Positions 1 through 10,097 of a DNA stretch of 64,000 bases are shown piece after piece. How positions within the stretch are numbered: position 1 is the first letter of the stretch; every line of letters starts with the position of its first letter. The stretch covers positions 7,678,415 to 7,742,414 of the forward strand of contig JAKSZU010000008.1 in NCBI GenBank assembly GCA_026018925.1, in the 5' to 3' direction. The stretch is from Tupaia tana. Taxonomy: Eukaryota > Chordata > Mammalia > Scandentia > Tupaiidae. A model generated the notes under the pieces. That model saw only the letters and a list, made by a program, of their open reading frames with translations. It ran no database searches and was not told the DNA's origin. The translations under genes were made by a program, and so were the position numbers.

Positions 1-161
1 TCCAGTTGGTGCTGTAATGACCGTGAAGTACCCTGGGCCTCCCAAGGCCACTGACCAATAAAAGGCATGAGTGGTGAGGACATTTACACTTTTTATTGCC
101 AACAGCCAGCCATTGTTTCTTTTCCTTTTAAATAAAAAAAAAAAAAATTAAAAAAAAAAAA
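1..161 (+). pseudogene. Possible 3' end of a coding exon or retrocopy (unidentified)
   Basis: An open frame enters from the left edge and encodes PVGAVMTVKYPGPPKATDQ before a TAA at 59-61. AATAAA overlaps that stop (56-61), a second AATAAA lies near 126-132, and an A-rich tract follows at 131-161. Stop, polyadenylation signal and A-tail in this order fit either the last exon of a gene to the left or the 3' end of a processed pseudogene. I do not recognise the peptide. Only 19 residues are visible, so the reading is weak. Confidence 0.3.
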
Positions 162-716
162 CAGAAATAAAAACAACAGACACCTTGAGTCTAGTTTCTT
201 TGCATATTGAGGTTTCATGTTTCTCTTGGGCAGGGACCAGGCAGGACTTGAGAAAAACTCTCATGAGCACACTGCATTTGGGAGACATTAGACAGGAGAT
301 TTTAAATGTAGTTTGTATGGAAGTCACATTTTTCTGTCCACCTCATAGATGGGAACTTTACTTTGTTTTTAAACTGCTCAGTTCTGCAACGGGGCCAGAA
401 TTATTACTTGTTAGAGTTGCTCCAGTTTGCGTCTGCTGCTTTCCTATAATTTTTCAAATTTTATAATGTATTAAATACAATAAACTCTGTTTAAAAAATG
501 AAAAAGAAAAGAAAAGGCAAAGTTTAGTAGTGAGATGCTTCACAATTTAGAGCCAGAAAATGAAAGTTTTAGATAGATAAATAAAGTAGAATTTTGACAC
601 TGACCATGAGTTACTTTGCTCCCTTGAGCAAAGTCACCACACAATCAAGAAAGACCAAAATACAATTATTAAACCTAGCTCAAGAAGTCTAAAGGCCATA
701 GAAAGTCATGCTTATT
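162..716. other. Unclassified AT-rich interval
   Basis: No repeat or gene recognised. It contains AATAAA near 478 followed by an A-rich stretch, which may be the tail of an old retroposed sequence. Confidence 0.3.
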
Positions 717-729
717 AAATGAAAGATTA

Positions 730-809
730 GGGCCAGAAGGGGTCATGGTGGTTAAGGCGCTGGATTCCTACATGACCAACCATGGTTTGAGTCCCAGTCC
801 TGAGGGCTT

Positions 810-866
<57 letters not shown>

Positions 867-951
867 GGTAAGTGTACATGTCCTATAGCAAATTTAAAAA
901 ATAATAATTAATAAAATTAAATTAATTACTTTTAAAAATAATAAAATAAAT
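730..951 (+). repeat. tRNA-derived SINE, ggtggttaaggcgctgg clade, with (CT)n
   Basis: The head starts at gggccag, followed by an A-box-like ggtggttaaggcg and a B-box-like ggtttgagtcc. A long CT run (812-866), 'cctatagcaaat' and an AT-rich tail come next. A 13-bp target-site duplication, aaatgaaagatta, lies at 717-729 and 952-964, so both boundaries are secure. Confidence 0.88.
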
Positions 952-977
952 AAATGAAAGATTAAAACCTCATAAGG

Positions 978-1167
978 CCCAGCCTGACTGCAGTGCTGGA
1001 AGCCATATGGCCAGACACAGGTTCAGACCAGCCCGGAACACATGGGTGCCCATGATCTCGACCAGCTGAGGGCTGAAGGGAGTCACAGTATTTACCATCC
1101 CTGCCGATGGTGTTTCTCTCTCTCTCTCACTCACTCACTCTCTCTCTCTCGGTCTCTCTTTCTCTCA

Positions 1168-1198
<31 letters not shown>

Positions 1199-1230
1199 GC
1201 TATTATGAATAAAATAAAGTGAAATTTTTT
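978..1230 (+). repeat. Old tRNA-like SINE (clade C) with CT and CA microsatellites
   Basis: Diverged head (ggcccagcctgactgcagtgctgg) and a B-box-like 'ggttcagacc'. CT/CACT runs (1110-1163) and a CA run (1170-1196) are followed by an A/T-rich tail with AATAAAATAAA. It resembles the clade whose better copies end 'ctcatggaagaaataaa' (4278, 53893). Confidence 0.5.
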
Positions 1231-1366
1231 AAAACTTCTAGAGAAACTAGAAGAGGTTATTTGTTGATGATATAAGAAAAAGCTTGACTCTCAACTGTTT
1301 TGATCCTAAAGAAAATGAAGAACCAAATGTTCTAGAATGAAGGATTAACAAAAGTGTCTAGATGTA

Positions 1367-1437
1367 CTGGGTTATCAGAAAAGTCATGACATATTTTAGC
1401 ATCGAAACAATACGGTGTGACTTTTCTGATGCCCTAA
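1367..1437. mobile_element. Mariner-like MITE, 71 bp
   Basis: Inverted termini of about 20 bp: the left end ctgggttatcagaaaagtca matches the reverse complement of the right end (tgacttttctgatgcccta) with 3-4 mismatches. TA dinucleotides flank it at 1365-1366 and 1438-1439, as expected for Tc1/mariner insertion. The ~30-bp core carries no coding. It is clearly a small DNA transposon derivative, but I cannot assign the subfamily. Confidence 0.72.
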
Positions 1438-1444
1438 TATTATA

Positions 1445-1667
1445 GTAAGAGCTACTTGCCAGACACTGTGCTATGGGCTTCCCTTAGCTTACCTTACCTA
1501 AGCTACTGGACAAGCAGGCAGACGTCGCCATCAGCATCCTGATCATTTCTGACCAGGGAGCTGACGCTCAGAGCAGTTAAGTCAGTGTCCCACGATCATG
1601 AAGCTAATCACGGGTAGGGCCTGGAAGGAAGCCCAGCCGGTCTCTGACCACCAGGCTGTATGCCTCC
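1445..1667 (-). repeat. MIR SINE remnant
   Basis: Ordered MIR landmarks in reverse orientation: 'gccagacactgtgctatggg', a region equivalent to 'gaggaaactgaggc' in degraded form, 'gcagttaagtcagtgtcccacgatcatgaagct', then 'gggcctggaaggaagcccagccggtctctgac'. This is an old mammal-wide tRNA-derived repeat. Confidence 0.75.
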
Positions 1668-1970
1668 TTACAAATACTAAAATCTCTCTAGCAATAGCCA
1701 GCTTTCTGGCTCACCTCTTCTTTCTTTCATTAAGTGTCATTGTTTAATCACTATGATCCAGGTGGACTTTAATATCAACTTATTGAAGTTTTGATCCCAA
1801 GCCATCTGTAGTTTATGTGCCACCCCTCAGCATATGCAAAACGTCCCCTTCACGTTGTTAGTGTAAGACATTGTGCAGTCAAAGATGGCTACAGTGTAGG
1901 TAGTCCTCATTGCATGCGTGTACAAGTGTCCTCGACTACACTGGAAGGTGGGGAAATAGAGGACCTCTAA

Positions 1971-2214
1971 CACATGTTTTTTTTTTTTTTTTGGTTTTTT
2001 GGTTTTTGCCACAGAGCATATGCACTCACTGGAAAGAGACAGAAGGAGAGAAAGAGAGAGAAAAAGTGGGAAATCACCCCCTGGAGGTTTGTCACATTGC
2101 AATCCCTTCTGCACATGTGCCCAGTGTTTTTCAAGTCACCGGGTGCAGGACTCGAACTGTGGAGTCGGCTTTATAGGACCCAGTGCCTTAACCACCATGC
2201 AACTTGCTGGCCTC
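1971..2214 (-). repeat. tRNA-derived SINE, minus strand
   Basis: Poly-T (1977-1992), then 'gccacagagcatatgcactcactgg', a GA-rich body, 'gcaatcccttctgcacatgtgc' and the inverted head 'ccttaaccaccatgcaacttgctggcc'. It lies immediately left of a younger copy of the same superfamily. Confidence 0.82.
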
Positions 2215-2221
2215 AACATGT

Positions 2222-2229
<8 letters not shown>

Positions 2230-2252
<23 letters not shown>

Positions 2253-2506
2253 GGAGAGGTTTTTCGCTATAGGGCGCGTGCGCTCGCCAGACAGACAGAG
2301 AGAGACATAGAGACAGAAAGCGAGAAATCACCCCCCAGGGGGGATGGTCACGCCGCAATCCCTTCTCCTCCATTCTCCTCTCGGGATCTTGGGCACGCAC
2401 GCACACGCGCCCGGCGTGAGTTGTAAGCCACCGGGTCCGGGACGCGAACCCCGGTCGACTACGTGGGAGTCCAGCGACATAGCCATTACGCTAACTGCTG
2501 GTTCCC
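2230..2506 (-). repeat. Young full-length tRNA-derived SINE (clade A), minus strand
   Basis: Complete copy: T-tail, 'ggagaggtttttcgctatagggcgcg', GA-rich body, CpG-rich 'cacgcacgcacacgcgcccggcg', then the inverted tRNA-like head with B box (ggacgcgaacc) and A box (agccattacgcta). A perfect 15-bp duplication, aacatgtccattttt, lies at 2215-2229 and 2507-2521. Retained CpGs and the intact duplication mark a recent insertion. Confidence 0.92.
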
Positions 2507-2521
2507 AACATGTCCATTTTT

Positions 2522-4270
2522 AAATCTCCACCCATTCATGCATACAGACTTAAAGCTGACATTATCCATGGGAAGACACATCTTCGTCCTGGGCGGGACC
2601 ATTTCTGTGAGAAGTTTTGCTTATAGAGGTATAAGCTTGACTTTAACTTGGATGAAATAATTCAGATGCAGGTGTTTCTAATTCTGCCATGTTGTTATGG
2701 TTAAATACAGAAAGTCATCTCTATTGTGGGTGGAATGTGTCTGTTCACGGATGGTTGTGAGGTACGGGATTTGGGGTATCCACTGACAGTTTTGTAGTCG
2801 GGGCGTCTGGAGTTCCCGTGTCCTGTGGGGAAGGAAGACATGAGTAAGGAGGCACAGTGCACATCCCTGCCACCCCAATGCACCCCAACCCCAAGAAAGA
2901 CAAGGCAGCACAGCAGGAGGCCAGCAGGGGCCAGGGGCAGTGGGAGGGAGGACCCTGCAGAGACAGGCAATGGCTCTGAGGAGAGGGAGGTACCTGCCAG
3001 CTGTTTCCTGTTCTGGGTTCTAACCCAGCTGTGTCACCTCCCAGCTCCTCCAGTTTTGTGTTTATTCACCCTGTTGTGTGAGCAGGGGCTGGGGCTGGTT
3101 CTGCATCTGAAGCAAGGAGGAATGGATCCGAGAAATCGCTGTAACAAGCAGAGACTGCACCCTTCTGCATGGCCAGAGACGATGGCAAACAGCTGAAGCC
3201 ACTCGAAGCAATGACCAGGAAAAATCCTGAGAACTAAGCGGGCTCTTCACAGCCACTCTTTGAAAGGGGGACTGCCTTGTCACAGTTATGTCAAATAAGG
3301 GCTCAATGATTTGGTTTAGATATTACAGAGGACAGTGACTCCCCCGAACTGGAAAGTTGAAAGAAACACCAAGGTCCTCATAAAGCTCTCCTTTGGGGCA
3401 GAAAGCTAGTAATGGTAATAATTAAAAGTTGATAGCCAACTCAAGAATAAAAATGTATTTTCAAATGTTTCAAATTTCAAAATGTTCACATGTATTTTCA
3501 GATGGTGAATGGGCAAATGAGATATTCAGAACTGAATTTTCTGTAAAGAAATAATGCTATTTCAAAACTTACTGCACTAACAAATTCCCCTAAGTGATTG
3601 CTTTATTAAGGTATAATGGAGATCCCCGAGGAACTCTACAACAGGATTATGACTGCGGTCCCTGTTTAGCCCTCATTTTCATTTGGCATTAATGACTACA
3701 GCTATGAGAAATAGACTCTATAACTTGAAAAGATCATGATTAGTTGGTCTCAGTTGTCTTATTAAGGTGTCAAGACACCATGTGCAAATAAGAAATTGAT
3801 TAACTTTTTGTCTTACCACCTTCAGACCCAGAATCTCCCAAGGCATTGGGGCCTCTGACTTGGAGAGAACTATTTAAATAATAAGTAGTCCACCCAGAGT
3901 CCTTCCAAGGTGGGGGTGCTGTGGATAGGAAAGCAGCAGGACTTCGAAAGCACAAGAAAAGAGAGAGACGATTAGAGGCCAACATAAATGCCTAAGTGGG
4001 TAGCACAGTGCCCACCATGTTGCTATGGTGCAATCGTTTGGAAAGCTCCACACGGCCTTTTGAAATATGATAGCTCATTTGAAAAGCTCTTGAAAGGAGG
4101 ACATGAAAGATATTGGAGGAGGCATGATCTCCAAGTCCAATCGTAAGAAGACAGCTGCAAAGTTTCCTGTTTGCTGCTGAATGTCTCGTCACATCGTCTC
4201 CCAGGCTCCTAGACTCCTTGTTCTCTGGCTTGGCCCGTGTCCTTTTAAGGCACAGGGTCAGGAGCCCTTT
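2522..4270. other. Unclassified sequence
   Basis: 1.75 kb with no repeat I can name and no supported gene. Short open frames on both strands (for example near 2825-3196) show no domain, no signal and no exon structure I would defend. Confidence 0.4.
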
Positions 4271-4277
4271 ACCCAAG

Positions 4278-4525
4278 TCCTAGCTTACAATGGCCTTGCA
4301 AACACAATGCACTGCGAGGCTGCCACACATGGGAAGGTTCTGGTTCCATGTCTGCAGACTTCCCCGAGCACACCAGCTGTGTGTGTGACCATGATCCAGG
4401 GCTGGAGCCGTGGGGGGGATCACAGCAACCAGACCCTGGCGGGGTGCTCTCTCTCTTTCTCTGCTCTCTCACTCATGGAAGAACTAGATGAACAAACTTA
4501 AAAAAATGAAAATAAAGAGAACTTT
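4278..4525 (+). repeat. Old SINE clade C (ends ctcatggaagaa...)
   Basis: Same layout as 53893-54125: 'cacatgggaaggttctggttccatgtc', 'cacaccagctgtgtgtgtgaccatgatccagggctgg', CT-rich tract, then 'ctctcactcatggaagaa' and an A-rich tail. Confidence 0.6.
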
Positions 4526-4551
4526 AAGGAAAAAAATATAGCCTTCCAGGG

Positions 4552-4712
4552 GCCAGCAGGTGGCATGGTGGTTAAGGTGTTGAACTCCTTAAGAGTTCAC
4601 ATGGCCAACCGCAGTTCAAGTCCCAGACCTGGCAACTTGTTTTCTCACTTTCCTCTCTTTCTCTGCCTCGCTTTGGTCAAATTAATAAAATAATTCTTTA
4701 AAAAAAATAGTC
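4552..4712 (+). repeat. tRNA-derived SINE, short form
   Basis: Head 'gggccagcaggtggcatggtggttaaggtg', B box 'agttcaagtcc', CT-rich body and A-tail. Target-site duplication atagccttccag (about 4538-4550) recurs as atagtcttccaa after the tail. The GA/CpG-rich middle of the long form is absent. Confidence 0.82.
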
Positions 4713-4719
4713 TTCCAAA

Positions 4720-5384
4720 TAGAGCTCCTCAAATCCCCTACTTTTCTCCCTGCGTGTCAATGATTCCTAACATCCTCCCTCTTCAAGGTGGCAGGCAAGA
4801 ATGGAGACAGGAGTGAGAGGGACCCACCGCCCCCCAATCACCCGGTGCTTCAGGAGCACGTAGGCGGCTTCCGTCAGCCACCTCCTGGTCCAGCCGGGAC
4901 ACGTCATGCTCTCACGTGGGCCCCCGGTTGGCCGAGGAGACGCAGCAGGACTGTCGGTGCCAACCGTAAATTACTCTGTGCTTCACTCTGCGCAGGCTTT
5001 TTGCATCAGAGGGTTTAATGTAGCTCTGACATGGTTCCTTTAAATCTTAGACACAGAAAAACGCTACAGAGCTGATGTCCCCAAGGGCATCCTCGTGAAC
5101 GGATTTTGAGGTTTTAAAGCCTGTGGTTCCTTCAGTAACTCGTATCTTACCGCACATCCTCTTACCTCCCCTGGATAGAAATCACCAGGTATCATGTGAT
5201 AATGCAGTCCTGGAAACAAAAAGGCAGCATGAAAGAATCCCAAAGGCAGGGCTGCCACCACCTGCCCTGGCTGCCTGCGGTGTCCCAGCCCCTCGGAATG
5301 GCAGCGCTCCTCCTCCTCCCTGTCAGCCCCTGCAGAGGAACAGGGCCAGACAACCGCTCACACAGTAGGAATGCTCATCTGCAC
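4720..5384. other. Unclassified, partly GC-rich interval
   Basis: Contains a GC-rich patch around 4790-4980. No gene model supported. Confidence 0.3.
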
Positions 5385-5582
5385 TGTGCCTTCCTTGTCA
5401 AGTTTGGGACAGGCGCCTGTGCGTGTGGGCCCAAAATCCTGAGAATAAAGTGGAGGAGAAGGGATTGCAGTGTGGCCATCCCTCCTGGTGGGGGGGTGGT
5501 GACTTTTTGCTTTCCCTCTCATGGTCCCTTTCTGCCTCTCTGCATACACACCCTAAAAATAATCTCAAAAAAAAAAATCTAG
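5385..5582 (+). repeat. Degenerate tRNA-derived SINE (body and tail)
   Basis: The head is decayed. The body 'cgcctgtgcgtgtgggcccaaaatcctgag', 'gtggaggagaagggattgcagtgtggccatccc' and a CT-rich stretch ending in an A-tail match the long-form SINE. Confidence 0.65.
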
Positions 5583-5737
5583 TCAGCAGGAAGAAGTTTG
5601 CTGAACAAAACGGAGCTATAGGACTCACAAGATTTGTGAAGCACCAGACAAGTGGTCAGCAGACCGTGTGCACTGAAGAGAGAGGACCAAGATACAAGCG
5701 ATGTTCTTGATGCACTTACGTACTAAACACTCATCAC

Positions 5738-5826
5738 GCCATGCACGGATTTCAAAAGTGTTTGCACCAGAAATGAACTAGTATTTAAATTCCATTTTTC
5801 TATGAACCCTTTGAAGTCCCCCGTAC
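5738..5826 (+). mobile_element. Palindromic MITE fragment
   Basis: Contains 'catgcacggatttcaaaagtgtttgcaccagaaatgaact...ccatttttctatgaaccctttgaagtccccc'. The same string, diverged, is present at 12777-12893, 44336-45286 and 50303-51147. The family has inverted ends of type 'gtacttcaaaaagttcatgg'. Confidence 0.55.
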
Positions 5827-5829
5827 ACA

Positions 5830-6357
5830 AGAGGCACTTGCATTCAGAATGTACTGACCATGCAAAGGCACCCACTGTCCAGGGGGCTTTCCTCTGTCTG
5901 CCCATGGGGGACCCTCATCCTGGTCTCCTGGCATGAGCACTGAGTAGAGAGTGGCCCTCCATCTCCGTGCACCCACAGACACGTGCTAGCTCTCCCTTCT
6001 CTTCACTTCTCACACTGCCGTCAGGTGGTTCAGTGCGCCATGCCGTCTGAGCATTTTAGCTGGGGCCGCGATCCCTTCTGTTCTGTGGCCTCGGCCAGAC
6101 TGCCAGACCTCCGCTGGTGCCAGAGTGGTTGCCCGTGCTCACCCCGCAGCACAGGACCGGGGCTCGCAGCACCACTTCCGATCGCTGCTGCTGACAGAGC
6201 AAGACGGCAGGTGGACTTGATTTGAACTGAAGGTATAGCTGGTCAAATCCCGTTGGTTTTAAATAAGTCAGAAACATTTATGACAATTTGGAAGCCAGTA
6301 TACAAGTAAATCCCAATTAGAAATAGGTGACAGCCTTATGTACAAAACAAATTTTGG
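5830..6357. other. Unclassified interval
   Basis: No repeat or gene recognised. Moderately GC-rich around 5900-6200. Confidence 0.3.
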
Positions 6358-6630
6358 GTCCAACAGGTTACATGGAGGTTAAGGTGGCTGTCCCACATGG
6401 CCAACTGTGCAGTTCAAGTCCCAGACTGGGCAGCTTGAATAAGATGCCAGGCGCATGTGTGAGCATGCCCAACCAAAATCCCGAGAGGAGACTGGGGAGG
6501 GGACTGAGACATGGCCATCCTCTCTGGGTGGGGGGATTTCTCACTTTCCCTCTGTCTCTCACTCTTCCCTTTCTCTTTCTCAGACTCTCTCTGGTAAGCA
6601 CACAAGCCCTACAAGCCCTACCAAAAAAAA
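6358..6630 (+). repeat. tRNA-derived SINE (long form, diverged)
   Basis: Head 'gtccaacaggttacatggaggttaaggtgg', B-box-like 'agttcaagtcc', body 'cccaaaatcccgagaggagactgg', CT-rich region, 'gtaagcacacaagccctac' and A-tail. Confidence 0.78.
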
Positions 6631-6659
6631 AAATATATTAGCTTTTAAAATTAAATTGG

Positions 6660-6865
6660 GGGGCCAATCCTGTAGCCAGATCCCACGTGACCAGCACAGT
6701 TCAAATCCCAGTCCCAGTGGCTTGAAAAACACACTGGTTGGAGAAATGGAGGAGAGGTGATTGTCGTGTGACCACGCCCCATGAGAGATACTTTCTCCCT
6801 CGCTCTCAATTTCTCTCTCTCTCTCTCCAGCAAGTGTACTTGCCCTCTGTCAATTTAGAAAGAAA
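6660..6865 (+). repeat. tRNA-derived SINE (diverged)
   Basis: 'gggccaatcctgtagccagatcccacgtgacc', B-box-like 'agttcaaatcc', 'ggagaggtgattgtcgtgtgacca', CT run, 'caagtgtacttgccctctg' and A-tail. It follows the preceding SINE almost directly. Confidence 0.7.
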
Positions 6866-6869
6866 AAGA

Positions 6870-7279
6870 AAAAAAACAAAGTTTGTATTTTCTCATCCTC
6901 TTATCTCTTCTGCTTAATCCTCCCCTCCATCCGTCCTCACCCTCCCACAGGACCTGTGTGGTTAGTGCCTGGGTGTATGCAGGTGTCTCGGTGTTGCTCA
7001 CCGTGGAGCAAGCCCCGTAGCCCTGAATGAGCTCCTCATGCTGCCTCAGCTTCCGTTCCTTAGTGTGAAATTAAAGCAAAGATAATAGGGGTCCCAAAGA
7101 ATTATGGTAAAGATTATATAGTAGTATAAAGTTCTGGTACTTTAGTAAGCTCATTCCTATATAACAACCCAATTAGGCAATTAATGTGTTATTTCTATTG
7201 GTCTAGATCTTCTTAAATGTATTTCAATAAACTTTTAAAGTTTTGTCAATAAAGGATAAATCAGTAAAGACTCATTCTT
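6870..7279. other. Unclassified interval
   Basis: Turns AT-rich after 7050. Nothing identifiable. Confidence 0.3.
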
Positions 7280-7490
7280 CGGGATACTCACTAACATGGC
7301 ACAAAATTAAGAAGAGATGAGTGACTTTACCGTGTTTAGAGAGGATTTGAAGAAAGCAGAATTCATGCCCTGCTTCTGGAAGTATAAATTGGTACATACA
7401 TTTTGGAAACAACTTGGCCATGTATTTGAAATTGAACATAAATATACCCAACAGTTCAGAAGTTCCATTTCTAAGTTATGCTCCTGAGCC
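7280..7490 (+). mobile_element. Ancient L1 ORF2 3'-end fragment
   Basis: 'ggaagtataaattggtacatacattttggaaacaacttgg' and 'cccaacagttcagaagttccatttctaagttatgctcctga' correspond to the conserved L1 ORF2 C-terminal block seen intact at 40,210-40,330 in this window, but heavily diverged. Confidence 0.55.
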
Positions 7491-7491
7491 A

Positions 7492-7632
7492 TGGCTCTCA
7501 AAAGGTACACTGTGATCTCTCGGGTCCCTAGACACATTTTTCAGTGATCTAGAGGTCAAACTATTTTCATAATAATACAAAGCTATTTTGCCTCTTTCAC
7601 TGTGTCGAAGTTTGCACTGATAGTGCAAAATG
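7492..7632 (+). mobile_element. Old DNA-transposon fragment (probably hAT-type)
   Basis: 'tctctcgggtccctagac' and 'agaggtcaaactattttcataataata...ttgcctctttcactgtg...tttgcactgatagtgcaaa' form a motif order I know from a widespread eutherian repeat. The family name is not certain to me. Confidence 0.4.
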
Positions 7633-7639
7633 GATGGTG

Positions 7640-7807
7640 AGAGGGCCGACTGCAGTGGCTCAGTGGTAGTCGTGTTCAGCACTGCTGAAGCCACATAGTA
7701 AGGTCCCAGGTTCATGTCCCGAGGTCTCTCTGGGTATGCCTTGCATGGCCATGCTTGTGATCTAGGCAGACTAAGACTGAAAGTGGATCATGACATGAAG
7801 ACCCTGG

Positions 7808-7862
<55 letters not shown>

Positions 7863-7890
7863 TGTCTTCCTTTCTTATGGGAAAAAAAAA
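7640..7890 (+). repeat. Old SINE clade C with (CT)n
   Basis: 'gggccgactgcagtggctcagtggtagtcgtg', B-box-like 'ggttcatgtcc', a variable middle, a pure CT run at 7813-7859, then an A-rich tail at 7881-7891. Confidence 0.6.
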
Positions 7891-8107
7891 ATGAATGGAA
7901 AGACAGTTGCTGGGTGGGGAAAGCAATGATCAGGAAAGCTGCTGGTGCTTTCCATGGGCCAGGGTAATGGCACCAAACCATTATGGTCACACAGTCACCA
8001 CCACCAAGCACTGAGGACAAAGGTAAAAAGCCAGCTTTCCCTAACCACTTCACTGCATTGATGGGGCAGTGAAAATAATTAACTTATAGACTCTCAACCC
8101 TTGTTTA

Positions 8108-8193
8108 TGTCTTTTTTTAAAGAATTATTTATTTCATTTTATTTATTTATTTATTTAATTTGCTATGGGGCATGTACATTCACCAGAGAGAGA

Positions 8194-8228
<35 letters not shown>

Positions 8229-8318
8229 TGAGAAAGCAATCCACCAGGTCTGGGACTCAAACTGCATCAACCATATGGGAGTCCAGTGCCTTAACTATCA
8301 TGCCACCTGCTGTCCTAA
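8108..8318 (-). repeat. tRNA-derived SINE, minus strand
   Basis: TTTA-rich tail, 'gctatggggcatgtacattcacc', pure GA run (8185-8228), 'ggtctgggactcaaactgc' (B box region) and 'ccttaactatcatgccacctgctgtcc' head. The CpG-rich middle is missing. Confidence 0.8.
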
Positions 8319-8320
8319 CA

Positions 8321-8582
8321 TACTTTTTCTTTAAGAAGTTTTTGCTATAGGGCACATGGGTTTACTGAAGAGAGAAAGACAGAGACAGTAAGAAGGAAAA
8401 TGAGAAATCACTGCCCAGGGTGATGGTCACACGTCAATCCCTTCTTTCCCATTCTCCCATGATCTTGGGCATGCACACACATGCACACAACATGATTTTC
8501 AAGCCACCAGATCTGGTACTTAAACAGCAGTCAACCATGTGGGAGCCCAGCAACATAATCACTACACACCATTGGCTGGCCC
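8321..8582 (-). repeat. tRNA-derived SINE, minus strand
   Basis: 'gctatagggcacatgggtttact', GA-rich body, 'gggtgatggtcacacgtcaatcccttc', inverted head 'cataatcactacacaccattggctggcccc'. It lies between two other minus-strand copies. Confidence 0.8.
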
Positions 8583-8597
8583 CAACATATGTCTTTT

Positions 8598-8865
8598 TTG
8601 TTTGTTTGTTTTAGAGAGATTTTTGCTATAGGGCACATGTACTTGCCAGAGAGACAGGGAGAGACAGAGAAACAGAAAGTGAGAAATCACCCCCCCAGGG
8701 GGTATGGGCATGCCACAATCTCTTCTCCTCCATCCTCCTCTCAGGATTTTGGGCACGCACACACATGTATCCGGCATGAGTTTTAAGTTGCTGGGTCCAG
8801 GACTCAAACTGTGGTGGACTACATGGGAGTCCAGCAACACAACCATTACCTCATCTCCTGGTCCC
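8598..8865 (-). repeat. tRNA-derived SINE, minus strand
   Basis: TTTG-rich tail, 'agagatttttgctatagggcacatg', GA-rich body, 'caatctcttctcctccatcctcctctc', inverted head ending 'catctcctggtcccc'. Its left flank (aacatatgtcttttt, about 8583-8597) recurs as aatgtatgtcttttt at 9909-9923, beyond the 1-kb insertion that follows. Confidence 0.85.
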
Positions 8866-8871
8866 CAATGT

Positions 8872-9907
8872 TTCCGGGGTCCAGCCTCGGCAGGGGTGGG
8901 TTGACTCGTCAGAGGCAGCACAGGAAAGGAAGAAGACTAAGGCCTCAGTGCCATTTTCATGCACGTCCTCAGTCGGACACTCCCAGAGATCGCTCTCTGA
9001 AGAGTGACAACTGCTAGGAATCATCGTGCCTTTTTATTGAAAATGTGATACATGCAAGTAAATGGCTGAGGGGCTACGTGTTCTAATTATCAGCTCATAA
9101 AGTTTTAACAATAGAGAACATGGGTTCCATTCAGGGTTGGATTAAGGGTGGGTCTAGTGCAGTTCTGCAATTGTTCATTTGATATAGGCGTCTTCATGGA
9201 ATGCAGTTTCGGGAAAGCAGCTCCAGCAAACAGAGATAATTATCAGCTGATGCGGTTTGGCAGCCATCTTGTGATTACTCAACACAATGCTGAGAAAAGA
9301 AAATCTCAAGTATATATATTAGTTCTTATGGATCTTAATAAAGAATGATACTTATATAGTTTTATAGGGATCTAAAACTTAATTTAAGGAATCCTAATAT
9401 ATTTATCTATTTCACTTAGTGAGGGCGGGGGTGTCCTAGGCCAGTTTCGGCCTAATCCTATTTTATGTAAAGAAAAGATTATCTTTAAGTTTATGTTAAA
9501 TGTATCTTGAAGAGCCTTCCAAAGGTCAAGATTATTTCTGCCTAGATAGAACTTCAGCACATCCTCTATTGTGACCACAGAGATAAAGCATTGTAATTGA
9601 CAGTAGGTGATCAGGGCCAAGGGGAGTGGTCGGGGGACTTTTGGGAAAATCTTGTCACATGCTCAAGAGAGCTATGTAACTTTTTATAGTAGTATATCAG
9701 GGAGTCAGAGAGGGGTCACTTCCCAGCAAGGCTACAACAAGTGGCCTTGCCAAACATGTTGAGTGGACCCAAGCTTTGTTCCTAGGTCCGGGGGGTGGGG
9801 GGGCATACAACAGCGGCCTTGCCAACGTGTTGAACCAACCGGAAGCGGTGCTTAAAGATCAAGAGCTCAAAACAGATCCTGGGGCCCTACCGGGTCGGAC
9901 TCCTCCA
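8872..9907. mobile_element. Candidate solo LTR or other 1-kb insertion
   Basis: A 1,036-bp block bounded by the 6-bp direct repeat caatgt (8866-8871 and 9908-9913). It begins 'ttccggggtccagcctcggcag' and ends 'ccgggtcggactcctcca', end sequences that resemble class II LTRs. A G-rich run lies at 9787-9804. It interrupts the right-hand duplication of the preceding SINE, so it arrived after that SINE. It has no coding capacity. The TG...CA termini do not line up perfectly with the duplication, so the class is unproven. Confidence 0.45.
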
Positions 9908-10097
9908 CAATGTATGTCTTTTTGACACCCTGTGTGACTACATGGAAAGTCCACAGCACAATGGGCACGATGGTTGAACTGTCTGAGCTGTGAACTGAAC
10001 AAGCATTTTTTCAAAACACTTGAAAAAAACAACTAGCACCTTTGCAAAAACCAACCAGTGAGTCTGTTAAAAAAAAAAAAAAAAAAAAAAAACTGCA

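Noticed and set aside
730-800. True tRNA gene at a SINE head
   Set aside because: A and B boxes are present, but the acceptor stem does not pair, and every such head continues into the SINE body.
2188-2426. Recurrent open frames such as MCVRAQDPERRMEEKGLR... and ...SPPRGDGHAAIPSPPFSSRDLGHARTRARREL on many parts of the window
   Set aside because: They are translations of the young SINE in either orientation and recur wherever a copy lies.
9787-9804. G-rich run as a regulatory G-quadruplex
   Set aside because: Only one long G tract and neighbouring Gs, with no nearby gene. I see no reason to assign a function.
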